Part shown: positions 52,985 to 62,301 of the stretch, one piece after another
Numbering within the stretch: the first letter of the stretch is position 1
Layout: every line of letters begins with the position of its first letter
DNA from: Chloroflexota bacterium
GTDB lineage: Bacteria > Chloroflexota > Anaerolineae > Aggregatilineales > Phototrophicaceae
Assembly (NCBI GenBank): GCA_011523735.1
Contig: WTGB01000048.1
Coordinates: 108,306-172,305 of the forward strand
Length of the DNA stretch: 64,000 bases
Reading direction: 5' to 3'
Translations under genes and position numbers: made by a program
Notes under the pieces: generated by a model
The model's input: the letters and a program-made list of their open reading frames with translations, nothing else
The model's database searches: none
Told to the model about the DNA's origin: nothing

Positions 52985-55900
52985 GTGGTATGTGTTTGTC
53001 ACGGTTGCAGGTCTGCGACAGGCATCCAAACAGCAGCTTGGCTTGCCCGGCTGGCAGGTCAATATGGATGGTGTGAATTGTCACGAACACCGCTAGACAT
53101 CCTCAATCTCTTTGTCGAATTCCCGGGCGACTTGCTGTTCTATTTATTGGTGATAGCCTTTAGCTTGGGCGCGCTATTCTTGGCATTTGGTCACCGCACT
53201 CGCTTTCCTTACGAACATTCAACTCGTCGCTATCTCATTACCGCCGCCGCTCTGGTGGCCGCCTGGCTGGTTATGCTGGCGGCCGCCGTGCTCGCCCAAT
53301 CGGCCGCGCTGGATGCCAATCGTTTCATGCCGCCCTTGGAACGCCTGGCCTACGCCGTCACCTTGTCTGTGCTCACATGGGCTTTCCTCAGCGCCGACTT
53401 TGTTCGCTGGCGCAACCGGTCCAATCTATTTGTTCTTGCTGTGACATTTGTGCTGGCGCTGCTCTATCTAAACACGTCCGGCAGTTGGCTCGCCGAGTCT
53501 GGTGGAACCAGCGCATTCAACCAAACCTCATTCGCGTTTGTATGGTCAACTGTGCCAGTGACGATCGCAATCGTTGGCGCGATTCTGACATTGCTGAACA
53601 TCAACAACATCGTGGATGCGCCTCTCAAAATGCTGTTTTTCCTTCTGCTGGTATTGGGCAACGGCTTGGACTTGTATCAACTCTCGCTAGGCGATATGAC
53701 CGGCAGTTATCTCGGTGGCGCTCGGTTGGCATACGTTGCCGGGCTCGCGTTCTTTCCTTTGATTATCTATCGCTTTGCGGTTTCCCTGCTCGAGAACAGC
53801 TTGGTAGAGGTCGTGCTGGCCGCCTCACAGCCCTCATCAGCGCTAGGACAGACACCATCCGATGTTGTCGCTCCAGCGCAAGATCCGCTTTCGGCTGCCT
53901 CCTCGTCCTGGAATTTCGCCGCCGCCCCAGTCTATAGCGACTCCCAGAAACTATTGAACGCTATTGGCATGATGCTCGACAATCGCGATGGAACGCTCGT
54001 GCCAGAACAAATCGTGAAGTCTACTTTGGAGTCCTTGGGCGCCGATGTCTGCGTGCTGATCCGCGCGCAAGAGAACAAGTATGCGGATGTCATTGCAGGC
54101 TACGACCGGGTAGCGGACCGGACCCTTACTGGCATTTCGCTCAATCTCAACGAACAGCCCACGCTCTTGGAAGCCTCAAAACGGGGCGAGCAAACGATCC
54201 TCTTTCCCGAATACCACGCTGGTGAGCTGGAAGATCTCTTCCGGCGCTTGAACATCTCTCCAGTGTGCAACGTATATGTGCAACCTCTTTCGTTGGATGG
54301 CGAATTGATGGCAGTGTTGCTCGTCTCCTTGCCATACCGACAGACGGACCTGTCTATTCAAGATATCGAATCCCTTCGCGATATCGGCATCGTCGCGGCG
54401 CACATTCTCGCATGGACAGCGGTAACAGCAGATTCCAGTTCTCAAGCCGAAGAGCAGCGTATCGACCTGATCGCTGACAAACTTGGCGAAACGGCCGCGG
54501 ATCCAGCCGCGCTCAAGACGAACCGTCAGGAATTGGAAACGAGCCTCGAACCGATTGTAGAGCGGAGTTCTCGTCTTGTATCCCAAATTGCTGAATTGAA
54601 ACAACAAATGCAACAACAGCAGATCCGTATGCTCGATAGCCTTGTCGCTGCCGACGGCGATCCCGGCGCCGTAAGAAGATTGACCGCCAACTTTGACGAG
54701 CAGGCGCACTTGCGCGACATCTGTGAACTGAGCGCGCACGATCTACTCGATGCGGAGACCGTCTTGCGCGTAGTCAACATTGGCAGCGGAGAGACGCTCG
54801 CCCAAGTCATTCGTGAGTACTTGCACAAAGAATACAATCTGCTTGTAAGCGCGCGCGACCGTTTGCGCCGGCAAATCAATGCTGTATTGATCATGAGCAA
54901 GTCCGCCGCAACTGACGGCATGACCGCCATATTGCAGAGCATGGCGGATGAAATAGCACAATTGGAATTGGAACGCGATCAACAGCAAAGACGGCTGGAT
55001 TCAATCGCTGCGAGACTGGAGTCTTTGAGCCTAAGCGGCAGATACAGCAACATAACTCAGTTATTGATTCAACTTTACGCGGAAAGGGAAACACTCAGCA
55101 AGCAGCTCGCCGAGTTGAACGAAGACCGGGCAGTGTTGGTAAACGAACGCCGAAAGCTTAAGACCACCGACGGCGACGATCGAGAAGAGTTGGAACGTCA
55201 ATTCAAACATCTTAGCGCTGATCACGAACAACTACTCAATGCGCGTGAGGAAATGCGTCGGCAACAACAGCAATTGCAATCCGAGCTAGAACAGGCCGAA
55301 GCAGAAAAGGCCGAGCTACATGCGCAGAATGAACAATTGAGTGACCAGCTTTCCGCGGATGAGGAAGGTCAAGAAGTTGTACAGCAGCGCATAAGTGAAT
55401 TAATCGAGGAGCGTGACAACTTGTTGAAGCTTCGCGATCAACTCACGGCGAAAGCCTCCGCGGCAATGGCTGAAGGCGGAGTGATGTCGGCTGACACAGC
55501 GGATGCGCAACAGGAAATTGACGAGCTACATGCGACCGTTGTGCGCCTAGTCGAGCAGCGAGAAGAATTGGCTCTGGAATTGAGCGATGCGCGTACAGAG
55601 CTTGAGACCGCGCGCGAAGTTTATCCGAAGTTGCAATCGGAAGCTGTCGCAACGACAGCAGGCCATATAGCTTGGCAGCAGGACGTCTTGAACAATGTAA
55701 TCGGAGACTTGCAGTCGCCTTTAATGTCCTTGTCCGATTACACCGATCTGCTTCTGGCCGAATCGCTGGGCATACTCGGCTCCGCGCAGCAGCAAGTATT
55801 GCAACTCATGTCAGAGGACCTCAACAAACTCGTTCGCATGCTTGATGAATTGCAACAGGCTGCTGATCTTGATTCTCCTAGATCAACATTTTCACACGCC

Positions 55901-56404
55901 GATATTGATGTCCTGAGCATCATTGACGAGGTTGTTCGTTCGCGTTCGGAGCAATTGGACGAGAAGAGGCTCCAGATCGAGTTGTCCCTCGATGATAATT
56001 TGCCCCCGGTCAGCGCTGACGCGGTCAGCCTGCAGCAGATTCTCAGCCGCCTTGTCAATAATGCCAGCGAAGTGTCGCCCTCCGGTTCACAGATCAGAAT
56101 TAGCGCAAAAGTTGGTCGCCTGCGTCTGGCAGACGCCGCCGAACCCATCGACGCGCTGGAAATATTGGTCTACGATCGAGGCGGTGGAATCGCAGAAGCA
56201 GATTTGCCTCGCGTCTTTGCCAGAAAGTATCGAAGCGCTTACCCGCGCATTGACGGCTTGGGCGATGCCGGGGTCGGAATGAGTATCGCCCGAGCCTATC
56301 TTCGCGCCCGTGACGGGGACCTGTGGGTTACCAGCGATCAGGGCGATGGTTCAGTCTTTCATCTAGCGTTGCCTTTGCAATTGGCCGCATCAATCGAGGA
56401 ATAG
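52985..56404 (+). CDS. Seven-span histidine-kinase-like protein lacking the phospho-acceptor His
   Basis: Up to 1139 residues. About residues 45-285 hold seven membrane spans; about 325-480 is a GAF-like domain; about 510-885 is one long coiled coil rich in Glu, Gln and Leu; the end is a HisKA-like helix pair and an HATPase_c domain. The ATPase looks intact (N box LVNNASEVSP, G1 DRGGGI, G2 GDAGVGMSIA). In the H box, where kinases have SHELRTPL, this protein has IGDLQSPL (near residue 907), so the phosphorylated His is missing. The GTG at 52985 is the longest start; a TTG at 53078 is equally possible. The gene ends 3 bases before the giant surface-protein gene. Confidence 0.78.
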   Translation: MVCVCHGCRSATGIQTAAWLARLAGQYGWCELSRTPLDILNLFVEFPGDLLFYLLVIAFSLGALFLAFGHRTRFPYEHSTRRYLITAAALVAAWLVMLAAAVLAQSAALDANRFMPPLERLAYAVTLSVLTWAFLSADFVRWRNRSNLFVLAVTFVLALLYLNTSGSWLAESGGTSAFNQTSFAFVWSTVPVTIAIVGAILTLLNINNIVDAPLKMLFFLLLVLGNGLDLYQLSLGDMTGSYLGGARLAYVAGLAFFPLIIYRFAVSLLENSLVEVVLAASQPSSALGQTPSDVVAPAQDPLSAASSSWNFAAAPVYSDSQKLLNAIGMMLDNRDGTLVPEQIVKSTLESLGADVCVLIRAQENKYADVIAGYDRVADRTLTGISLNLNEQPTLLEASKRGEQTILFPEYHAGELEDLFRRLNISPVCNVYVQPLSLDGELMAVLLVSLPYRQTDLSIQDIESLRDIGIVAAHILAWTAVTADSSSQAEEQRIDLIADKLGETAADPAALKTNRQELETSLEPIVERSSRLVSQIAELKQQMQQQQIRMLDSLVAADGDPGAVRRLTANFDEQAHLRDICELSAHDLLDAETVLRVVNIGSGETLAQVIREYLHKEYNLLVSARDRLRRQINAVLIMSKSAATDGMTAILQSMADEIAQLELERDQQQRRLDSIAARLESLSLSGRYSNITQLLIQLYAERETLSKQLAELNEDRAVLVNERRKLKTTDGDDREELERQFKHLSADHEQLLNAREEMRRQQQQLQSELEQAEAEKAELHAQNEQLSDQLSADEEGQEVVQQRISELIEERDNLLKLRDQLTAKASAAMAEGGVMSADTADAQQEIDELHATVVRLVEQREELALELSDARTELETAREVYPKLQSEAVATTAGHIAWQQDVLNNVIGDLQSPLMSLSDYTDLLLAESLGILGSAQQQVLQLMSEDLNKLVRMLDELQQAADLDSPRSTFSHADIDVLSIIDEVVRSRSEQLDEKRLQIELSLDDNLPPVSADAVSLQQILSRLVNNASEVSPSGSQIRISAKVGRLRLADAAEPIDALEILVYDRGGGIAEADLPRVFARKYRSAYPRIDGLGDAGVGMSIARAYLRARDGDLWVTSDQGDGSVFHLALPLQLAASIEE

Positions 56405-56407
56405 CCT

Positions 56408-59400
56408 ATGCGGCGCAACATCGGCAACGAGCTTGTCGTAGCTCTGCTTGCGGCTGTATCGCTGCTGTTTGCCGCCCTCTTTGCGATTCTGCTGGCATCA
56501 TCCACACAGAACCCGCCCTTGCCTATAAGCCCAACCATCACTCCCGCCAAGGTGACCGAAGCCGCTACAATAACCGATGTAGCATCCCAGACTCCAAGCA
56601 CTCGGGCGACGCGCATCGAGGTATCGCCTACTCCTTCTGCCCAGGCTACTGACCTTGTATCGCTCACAGGGACATCTTCTCCCGTGCCCTCGGCGACAGA
56701 AACTTCCGTTGCGCCCGCCGCAACTGCCGCAACCGCCACATCCGAGCGCAGAGTGACCGACCAACCGACAGCCTCAGCCACAATCACCGCTACGTTGACT
56801 GCTCTCCCGGCCGTCGATGAAACAGCGACAGCGCTTCCAAGCGCAACAAAGCGCGCCATTGCCATCACCTCGACTGCCACAATTGCAATGCCCACAGTTA
56901 GCCCGACAATTGAAGTGGAAGCGCCGGCTTTTCGTGACACACCGGAGCCTCAGACACCAGCTACCATGCCAAGCGAAACGCCTGTGACACTAGCAACAGT
57001 GACACTGCCTGCGGAAGCGACCCCCACGCCTTCTGCCAGCGCGCCGACTGACGGGCCTACGCAGGCCTTGATCAAAACGCAAACAATAACGCCCGCTCCG
57101 ACGACCACGAGTCAAGTTGAGTCACCAACTGCAATATCGCCTACAGTTGCTGCACCATTGCTAGAAATTACCGGGACTTCAACCGCTGCAACTGCTCTGA
57201 CGACGGAAATTGCTCCCGCTACTCCTGCCATATCAGCGACGCTCACCGATACAAGCAGGCCTCCCATAAGCACGCCAATGGCGACGATAACCGCAATACC
57301 GAGCATGACGGCTACACCAAAGCCAAGCGCCACGAATACGCCAGGCGCCAGGCTTGAAACACCTGCGACTGTTGCGACAGCTTCGGCGACAAGGCCGGCA
57401 GCGCTCCTAACCCTTGCCACAGATCTGACGCCTGCGACCGCGGAAGCCACCGACGATGTTTCTCAAGCGACTTCAACGCCTATTACCATCGTCCCGACCC
57501 ACCAGCCCACTCAGGCGCTGATCGAAACCCCTGTGACTGCTCCCGCTCCGACAAGCACGCGTGAAGTCGCTGTGGCAACTTTGACTCCTCCCGAAACAGC
57601 CACGCAGGAAACACAACAGCTCACGACGCCAACAGTCGAGCAACCTTTACCGACAGAACCCGCAATCGCCACAAGCACCAGCGAAGTTGATGCGGAAACA
57701 TTGACTCCGCTGGCAACTGGCACTCTTACACCACTACTAGCAGCGACTTCGACTTCAACCGCGGAGGTTTCTATATCGCCAGAAGCTGTGACCGCGGCAA
57801 CCGGCGCGCTTGTGCCACTCACCGTTACTGCTGCGCCCACAATCCCATCCACTGAAACACCTGTTGTGGTCGTACAAGCGCCGTCCGGAGATCGATTTGT
57901 GATGCAGCGAGATGAACGGACTGTTCGCCGCATTCCGCTTCCGCTAACCGATCTTGCCCAACTGCAGAAGCCCCAGCCAACCCATACCAGCCTGCCGCCC
58001 ACAAGCACGCCAACAGCGACGATAACCGCAACACCGAGCATGACGGCAACGCCAAAGCCGAGCGCCACGAATACGCCAGACAGAAGTCTCGAAACACCTG
58101 TGAAGATTGCGACAGCTTCGACGACGGCGCCAGTAGCGCTCCTAACCCTTGCCACAGATCTGACGGCAAGTCCGACGCTAGCGACTATACAAGCCATCTT
58201 CGCTTTGACTCAGGCGACTGCGACATCAGCTCCGACCCTAACCGACCAACCGACTCAGATCCTGATCGAAGCGCAAACAACCGAGCCCGCTCCGACGACC
58301 ACGAGTGAAGTTGAGTCACCAACTGCTATCTCGCCTACTGCTGAAACTGCTCTGGCGACGGATACTGTCCCCGCTACTCCTGCCGTATCAGCGACGCCCT
58401 CCGATACAAGCGCGCCGCCCACTATCACGCCCAGCGATACTGTAACACGAAGCGTGATGAATACCCCGATGCCGGCCGCCACGAATACGCCAGGCCCCAG
58501 GCTTGAAACACCTGCGACTGTTGCGACAGCTTCGGCGACAAGGCAAGCAGTGCTCCTAACCCTTGACACAGATCCGACGCCAGCGACCGTGCAAGCCACC
58601 ATCTTTTTGATTCAGGTGACAGCGACCCTAGCTGCTGAAGCGACTTCGGGACCTGTTGTCATCACCCCGACTGAGCTGCCCACTCAAATCTTGGTCGAAG
58701 CTATAACAACTGAGCCCGCTGCAACAACCACTGATGAAGTCGCTGCACCAACTGCAATCTTGCCTACTGCTGAAACTACCCCTGCTACTCCTGCCGTATC
58801 AGCAACGCCCACCGATACAAGCAGGCCTCCCATAAGCACGCCAACGGCGACGATAACCGCAATACCGAGCATGATGGCTACACCAAAGCCAAGCGCCACG
58901 AATACGCCAGACCGCGAGCTTGGAACACCTGTGACGATTACGACAGCTTTGGCGACAAAGCCAACAGTGCTTCGAACCCCTGCCGCAGATCTGACGCCAG
59001 CGACCGTGGAAGCCACCGGCGATGTTTCTCAAGCGATCTCAACGCCTATTATAATCGTCCCGACCCACGAACTCACTCAAGTGTTGATCGAAACTCCTGT
59101 GACTGCTCCTGCTCCGACAAGCACCGGCGAAACTGATATACCAACATCGACACCGCTGGCAACTGGCACTCTCAAGCCACAAGTAGCAGCGACTTCAACT
59201 GCGGAGGTTTCTAAATCGCCAGAAGCTGTGACCGCGGCAACCGGCGCGCTTGTGCCACTCACCGTTACTGCTGCGCCCACAATCCCATCCACTGAAACAC
59301 CTGTTGTGGTCGTACAAGCGCCGTCCGGAGATCGATTTGTGATGCAGCGAGATGAACGGACTGTTCGCCGCATTCCGCTTCCGCTAACCGATCTTGCCCA

Positions 59401-62254
59401 ACTGCAGAAGCCCCAGCCAACCCATACCAGCCTGCCGCCCACAAGCACGCCAACAGCGACGATAACCGCAACACCGAGCATGACGGCAACGCCAAAGCCG
59501 AGCGCCACGAATACGCCAGACAGAAGTCTCGAAACACCTGTGAAGATTGCGACAGCTTCGACGACGGCGCCAGTAGCGCTCCTAACCCTTGCCACAGATC
59601 TGACGGCAAGTCCGACGCTAGCGACTATACAAGCCATCTTCGCTTTGACTCAGGCGACTGCGACATCAGCTCCGACCCTAACCGACCAACCGACTCAGAT
59701 CCTGATCGAAGCGCAAACAACCGAGCCCGCTCCGACGACCACGAGTGAAGTTGAGTCACCAACTGCTATCTCGCCTACTGCTGAAACTGCTCTGGCGACG
59801 GATACTGTCCCCGCTACTCCTGCCGTATCAGCGACGCCCTCCGATACAAGCGCGCCGCCCACAAGCACGCCAACAGCGACGATAACCGCAACACCAAGTA
59901 TGACGGCAACGCCAAAGCCGAGCGCCACAAATACACCAGACCGCGAGCTTGAAACACCTGTGACTATTGTGCCAGCTACGCCCGTAACCCGTGCCGCGGA
60001 TCCGACGGCAAGTCCGACCCCGGCGACCATGCAAGCCACCATCCGTATGACTCAGGCGACAGCAACGCAAACAGTGGCTGGAACTGTAACAGATGTAGTC
60101 GCCATCCCGAGCCCGCGACTGACTCAAGCCACGATGGAAAGGACCGCCATCGCACTAACTGCATCATTAACAGTCGAGGCAGGCAGACCAAGCTTGAGGC
60201 CGACGAGCACCAGCACGAGTCTTCCCGCCGATGCAGCCACCGCCGTCAAGCCAACTCTTCTGTCCGTAACAATGGTGACTGCTTTGCCTGGCGCAGATAC
60301 TTCACTCTCCTCACCGAGCCCAAAGCCTACGGGGGATCAAGCAGTGAGAGCGCCGACAGATATACCGCTGCCTGAGACATCCACGCCCAGCGCGACGGCA
60401 AGCATCGAACCGACTCCGCGCGAAACTGAGCTAGCGCTTACCTTAGAACTCACTACGGCGCCCACACCAACCGCTGGGTTGACCGTAACTCTAGTCAGTC
60501 GAATGGCGACGATTCAGCACGTGGACGCCACGGCGACGGATCGGCCAACGCAAGCCCCAAGTGATTTAACCGAGATCACACCCGAAACAATTGCGCCGAT
60601 GTTGACGCCGATGAAAGACGTCGCAACTGAAACCGCAGTTGCACCTACAGCATCCGGAACCTTGGCTCCAAGTCCAAGCCTAGAAGGGACAGGAACTGCG
60701 ACGAGCCTGCCTTCGGTCGCATCAACCGAAGTTACAGTGGTGGTTTGGTCTTTAACATCTCGTGATCAATTCTTGGTGCAGCGAGACGAAAGAACCGTTC
60801 GCCGCCTGCCGCTTCCAGCCACCGAGCTTGTCTTGCCGGGGGAGCCGCAACTAACAATTACAAGTACGGTTACCGCTCCTCAGCCGACAGAGCGTGCAGC
60901 GACGATCACAAGCCCAACCCTATTAGTGACGCCAACTGCCTCGGAAACCGGTGATCGGCTCGAAGCGACCGTAACTGCCCCACCAACAATCACTAGGGTC
61001 CGTGCCACTGGTTCTATAACACAGTTGACGGCAACCCAACTCACAGACATGCCGCCAGCGGTCGCCACCGTAACGGAAGCCCAGCCGACCGAAATACAGC
61101 CAGACACGACTAGTGTCCTGCGCGCGACAGCGACACCGGATGCGCTATTCACATCGACTTTGGCGCCAACTTCAACCGGTACATCATTGCCAGTTGATCG
61201 CGCCACGGCTATTGAAGAAACTCACACACCAGCGATAACGGCGATTGCTCCCACCATTGATACTGCGCGCGAACAGCAGATAGTCATCGCGACAGTTCGG
61301 CCAACCGCCACCAAAATCCGGGCGGCGCCTACAGCAACAAAAAGTCCCATCGCCAGTCCGCTGCCGGATACTCCTGCCGCTACAACAGTACCTTTGCTGA
61401 CAGCGCTCGCCACAGAAACCCGGGCGACGTCTATGGCGGAAGAAAGCCCTACCGCCAGTCCGCTGCCGGATACTCCTGCTGCTACAACAGTGCCTATTCT
61501 GACACCCTTCGCCACAGAAACCCGAGCGCCGTCTACGCCGACAGAAAGCCCTACCGCCAGTCCGTTGCCGGATACTCCTACCGCTACAACAGTGCCTATT
61601 CTGACGCCAGCCGCCACTGAAACACCCACGGCATTGCCCGCTGTGCTCGCCTATATGATTGCAACGCCAACCGCCTATGGCATTGCCGCTGCTGATTCAG
61701 AACCAGCTTGCCAAGTCCAGGCGGATTGGCATCTTTACGATGTGCGCTTGGGAGACACGCTTCTTGCCCTGGCTCTGGCAACTGACACAGACTTGATGAC
61801 ATTGCGGGCAGCCAATTGCCTAAGTCTGGCTAGCGGTATACTGGCGGGCGATACCGTTGTCGTGCCTAAATTGCCCGACCTGCCACTGACGATCCCGCTT
61901 CCGATTTACCCGTCTCCCGAACAGGAGATCCTGCCCAGTGGCTGTGCCTCGTCACAGGCACAAATTGAAAGTCCTATGCCCGGAGAGGAACTCAGAGGAA
62001 TTTTCGCGGTTGAAGGTCGTGTCATCGTACCTGAGGATGGGAGATATGAGCTCTCAGTCATGCCCGCTTGGTCAGATACGTTTCACAAATTGTTAGAAGC
62101 AGACATGTCAATGGCGGAGAATGTGATCGGTCTGGTGAATACTGAGATATTTGGAGCGGGCCTTCAGCGCCTAAGGCTAGCGCTGATCGATCGAGACGGC
62201 GCGCTTGTGAACGACAGCGTCTGCGTAATCCCGGTCGTATTCAAGGCGCCATAG
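56408..62254 (+). CDS. Giant Thr/Pro-rich membrane-anchored protein with LysM domain
   Basis: A 1948-residue protein. One membrane span (about residues 9-32) anchors it; then follow some 1700 residues of Thr/Pro/Ala/Ser-rich sequence, a likely glycosylated stalk. Three modules of about 480 residues each carry one non-low-complexity island, (D/R)(R/Q)F(V/L)(M/V)QRDERTVRR(I/L)PLP, at residues near 499, 979 and 1457. After a 34-residue tandem repeat (about 1645-1740), a LysM domain (about 1775-1822; VRLGDTLLALA, GDTVVVPKLP) and a C-terminal domain of about 120 residues with two Cys complete the protein. LysM suggests binding to peptidoglycan or another glycan. It lies between the kinase-like gene and an LCP gene. 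Confidence 0.82.
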   Translation: MRRNIGNELVVALLAAVSLLFAALFAILLASSTQNPPLPISPTITPAKVTEAATITDVASQTPSTRATRIEVSPTPSAQATDLVSLTGTSSPVPSATETSVAPAATAATATSERRVTDQPTASATITATLTALPAVDETATALPSATKRAIAITSTATIAMPTVSPTIEVEAPAFRDTPEPQTPATMPSETPVTLATVTLPAEATPTPSASAPTDGPTQALIKTQTITPAPTTTSQVESPTAISPTVAAPLLEITGTSTAATALTTEIAPATPAISATLTDTSRPPISTPMATITAIPSMTATPKPSATNTPGARLETPATVATASATRPAALLTLATDLTPATAEATDDVSQATSTPITIVPTHQPTQALIETPVTAPAPTSTREVAVATLTPPETATQETQQLTTPTVEQPLPTEPAIATSTSEVDAETLTPLATGTLTPLLAATSTSTAEVSISPEAVTAATGALVPLTVTAAPTIPSTETPVVVVQAPSGDRFVMQRDERTVRRIPLPLTDLAQLQKPQPTHTSLPPTSTPTATITATPSMTATPKPSATNTPDRSLETPVKIATASTTAPVALLTLATDLTASPTLATIQAIFALTQATATSAPTLTDQPTQILIEAQTTEPAPTTTSEVESPTAISPTAETALATDTVPATPAVSATPSDTSAPPTITPSDTVTRSVMNTPMPAATNTPGPRLETPATVATASATRQAVLLTLDTDPTPATVQATIFLIQVTATLAAEATSGPVVITPTELPTQILVEAITTEPAATTTDEVAAPTAILPTAETTPATPAVSATPTDTSRPPISTPTATITAIPSMMATPKPSATNTPDRELGTPVTITTALATKPTVLRTPAADLTPATVEATGDVSQAISTPIIIVPTHELTQVLIETPVTAPAPTSTGETDIPTSTPLATGTLKPQVAATSTAEVSKSPEAVTAATGALVPLTVTAAPTIPSTETPVVVVQAPSGDRFVMQRDERTVRRIPLPLTDLAQLQKPQPTHTSLPPTSTPTATITATPSMTATPKPSATNTPDRSLETPVKIATASTTAPVALLTLATDLTASPTLATIQAIFALTQATATSAPTLTDQPTQILIEAQTTEPAPTTTSEVESPTAISPTAETALATDTVPATPAVSATPSDTSAPPTSTPTATITATPSMTATPKPSATNTPDRELETPVTIVPATPVTRAADPTASPTPATMQATIRMTQATATQTVAGTVTDVVAIPSPRLTQATMERTAIALTASLTVEAGRPSLRPTSTSTSLPADAATAVKPTLLSVTMVTALPGADTSLSSPSPKPTGDQAVRAPTDIPLPETSTPSATASIEPTPRETELALTLELTTAPTPTAGLTVTLVSRMATIQHVDATATDRPTQAPSDLTEITPETIAPMLTPMKDVATETAVAPTASGTLAPSPSLEGTGTATSLPSVASTEVTVVVWSLTSRDQFLVQRDERTVRRLPLPATELVLPGEPQLTITSTVTAPQPTERAATITSPTLLVTPTASETGDRLEATVTAPPTITRVRATGSITQLTATQLTDMPPAVATVTEAQPTEIQPDTTSVLRATATPDALFTSTLAPTSTGTSLPVDRATAIEETHTPAITAIAPTIDTAREQQIVIATVRPTATKIRAAPTATKSPIASPLPDTPAATTVPLLTALATETRATSMAEESPTASPLPDTPAATTVPILTPFATETRAPSTPTESPTASPLPDTPTATTVPILTPAATETPTALPAVLAYMIATPTAYGIAAADSEPACQVQADWHLYDVRLGDTLLALALATDTDLMTLRAANCLSLASGILAGDTVVVPKLPDLPLTIPLPIYPSPEQEILPSGCASSQAQIESPMPGEELRGIFAVEGRVIVPEDGRYELSVMPAWSDTFHKLLEADMSMAENVIGLVNTEIFGAGLQRLRLALIDRDGALVNDSVCVIPVVFKAP
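57775..58422 (+). repeat. 648-bp exact direct repeat, copy 1
   Basis: Identical, base for base, to 59215-59862, exactly 1440 bases downstream. It encodes 216 residues including one QRDERTVRR island. Flanking sequence on both sides is related but diverged. Confidence 0.95.
59215..59862 (+). repeat. 648-bp exact direct repeat, copy 2
   Basis: Second copy of 57775-58422, no mismatch. The first difference on the left is at 59214 (a against t at 57774) and on the right at 59863 (a against t at 58423). Confidence 0.95.
61343..61630 (+). repeat. 102-bp tandem repeat, about 2.8 copies
   Basis: Units begin at 61343, 61445 and 61547 and each encodes 34 residues of the form SP(T/I)ASPLPDTPAATTVP(I/L)LT. 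Located at the end of the Thr/Pro-rich stalk. Confidence 0.85.
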
Positions 62255-62301
62255 GAGAGCTTAATCCATCTCGTCAAGATCATGTTAGGAGCAATCAAGC
62301 A

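Noticed and set aside
57775..59862. CRISPR-like periodicity
   Set aside because: The repeats are long, coding and in frame, with no short repeat-spacer pattern and no cas genes.
57511..60042. Several long minus-strand frames with Val/Gly-rich proteins
   Set aside because: They are mirror images of the Thr/Pro-rich coding strand and repeat with the same period; low-complexity shadows.
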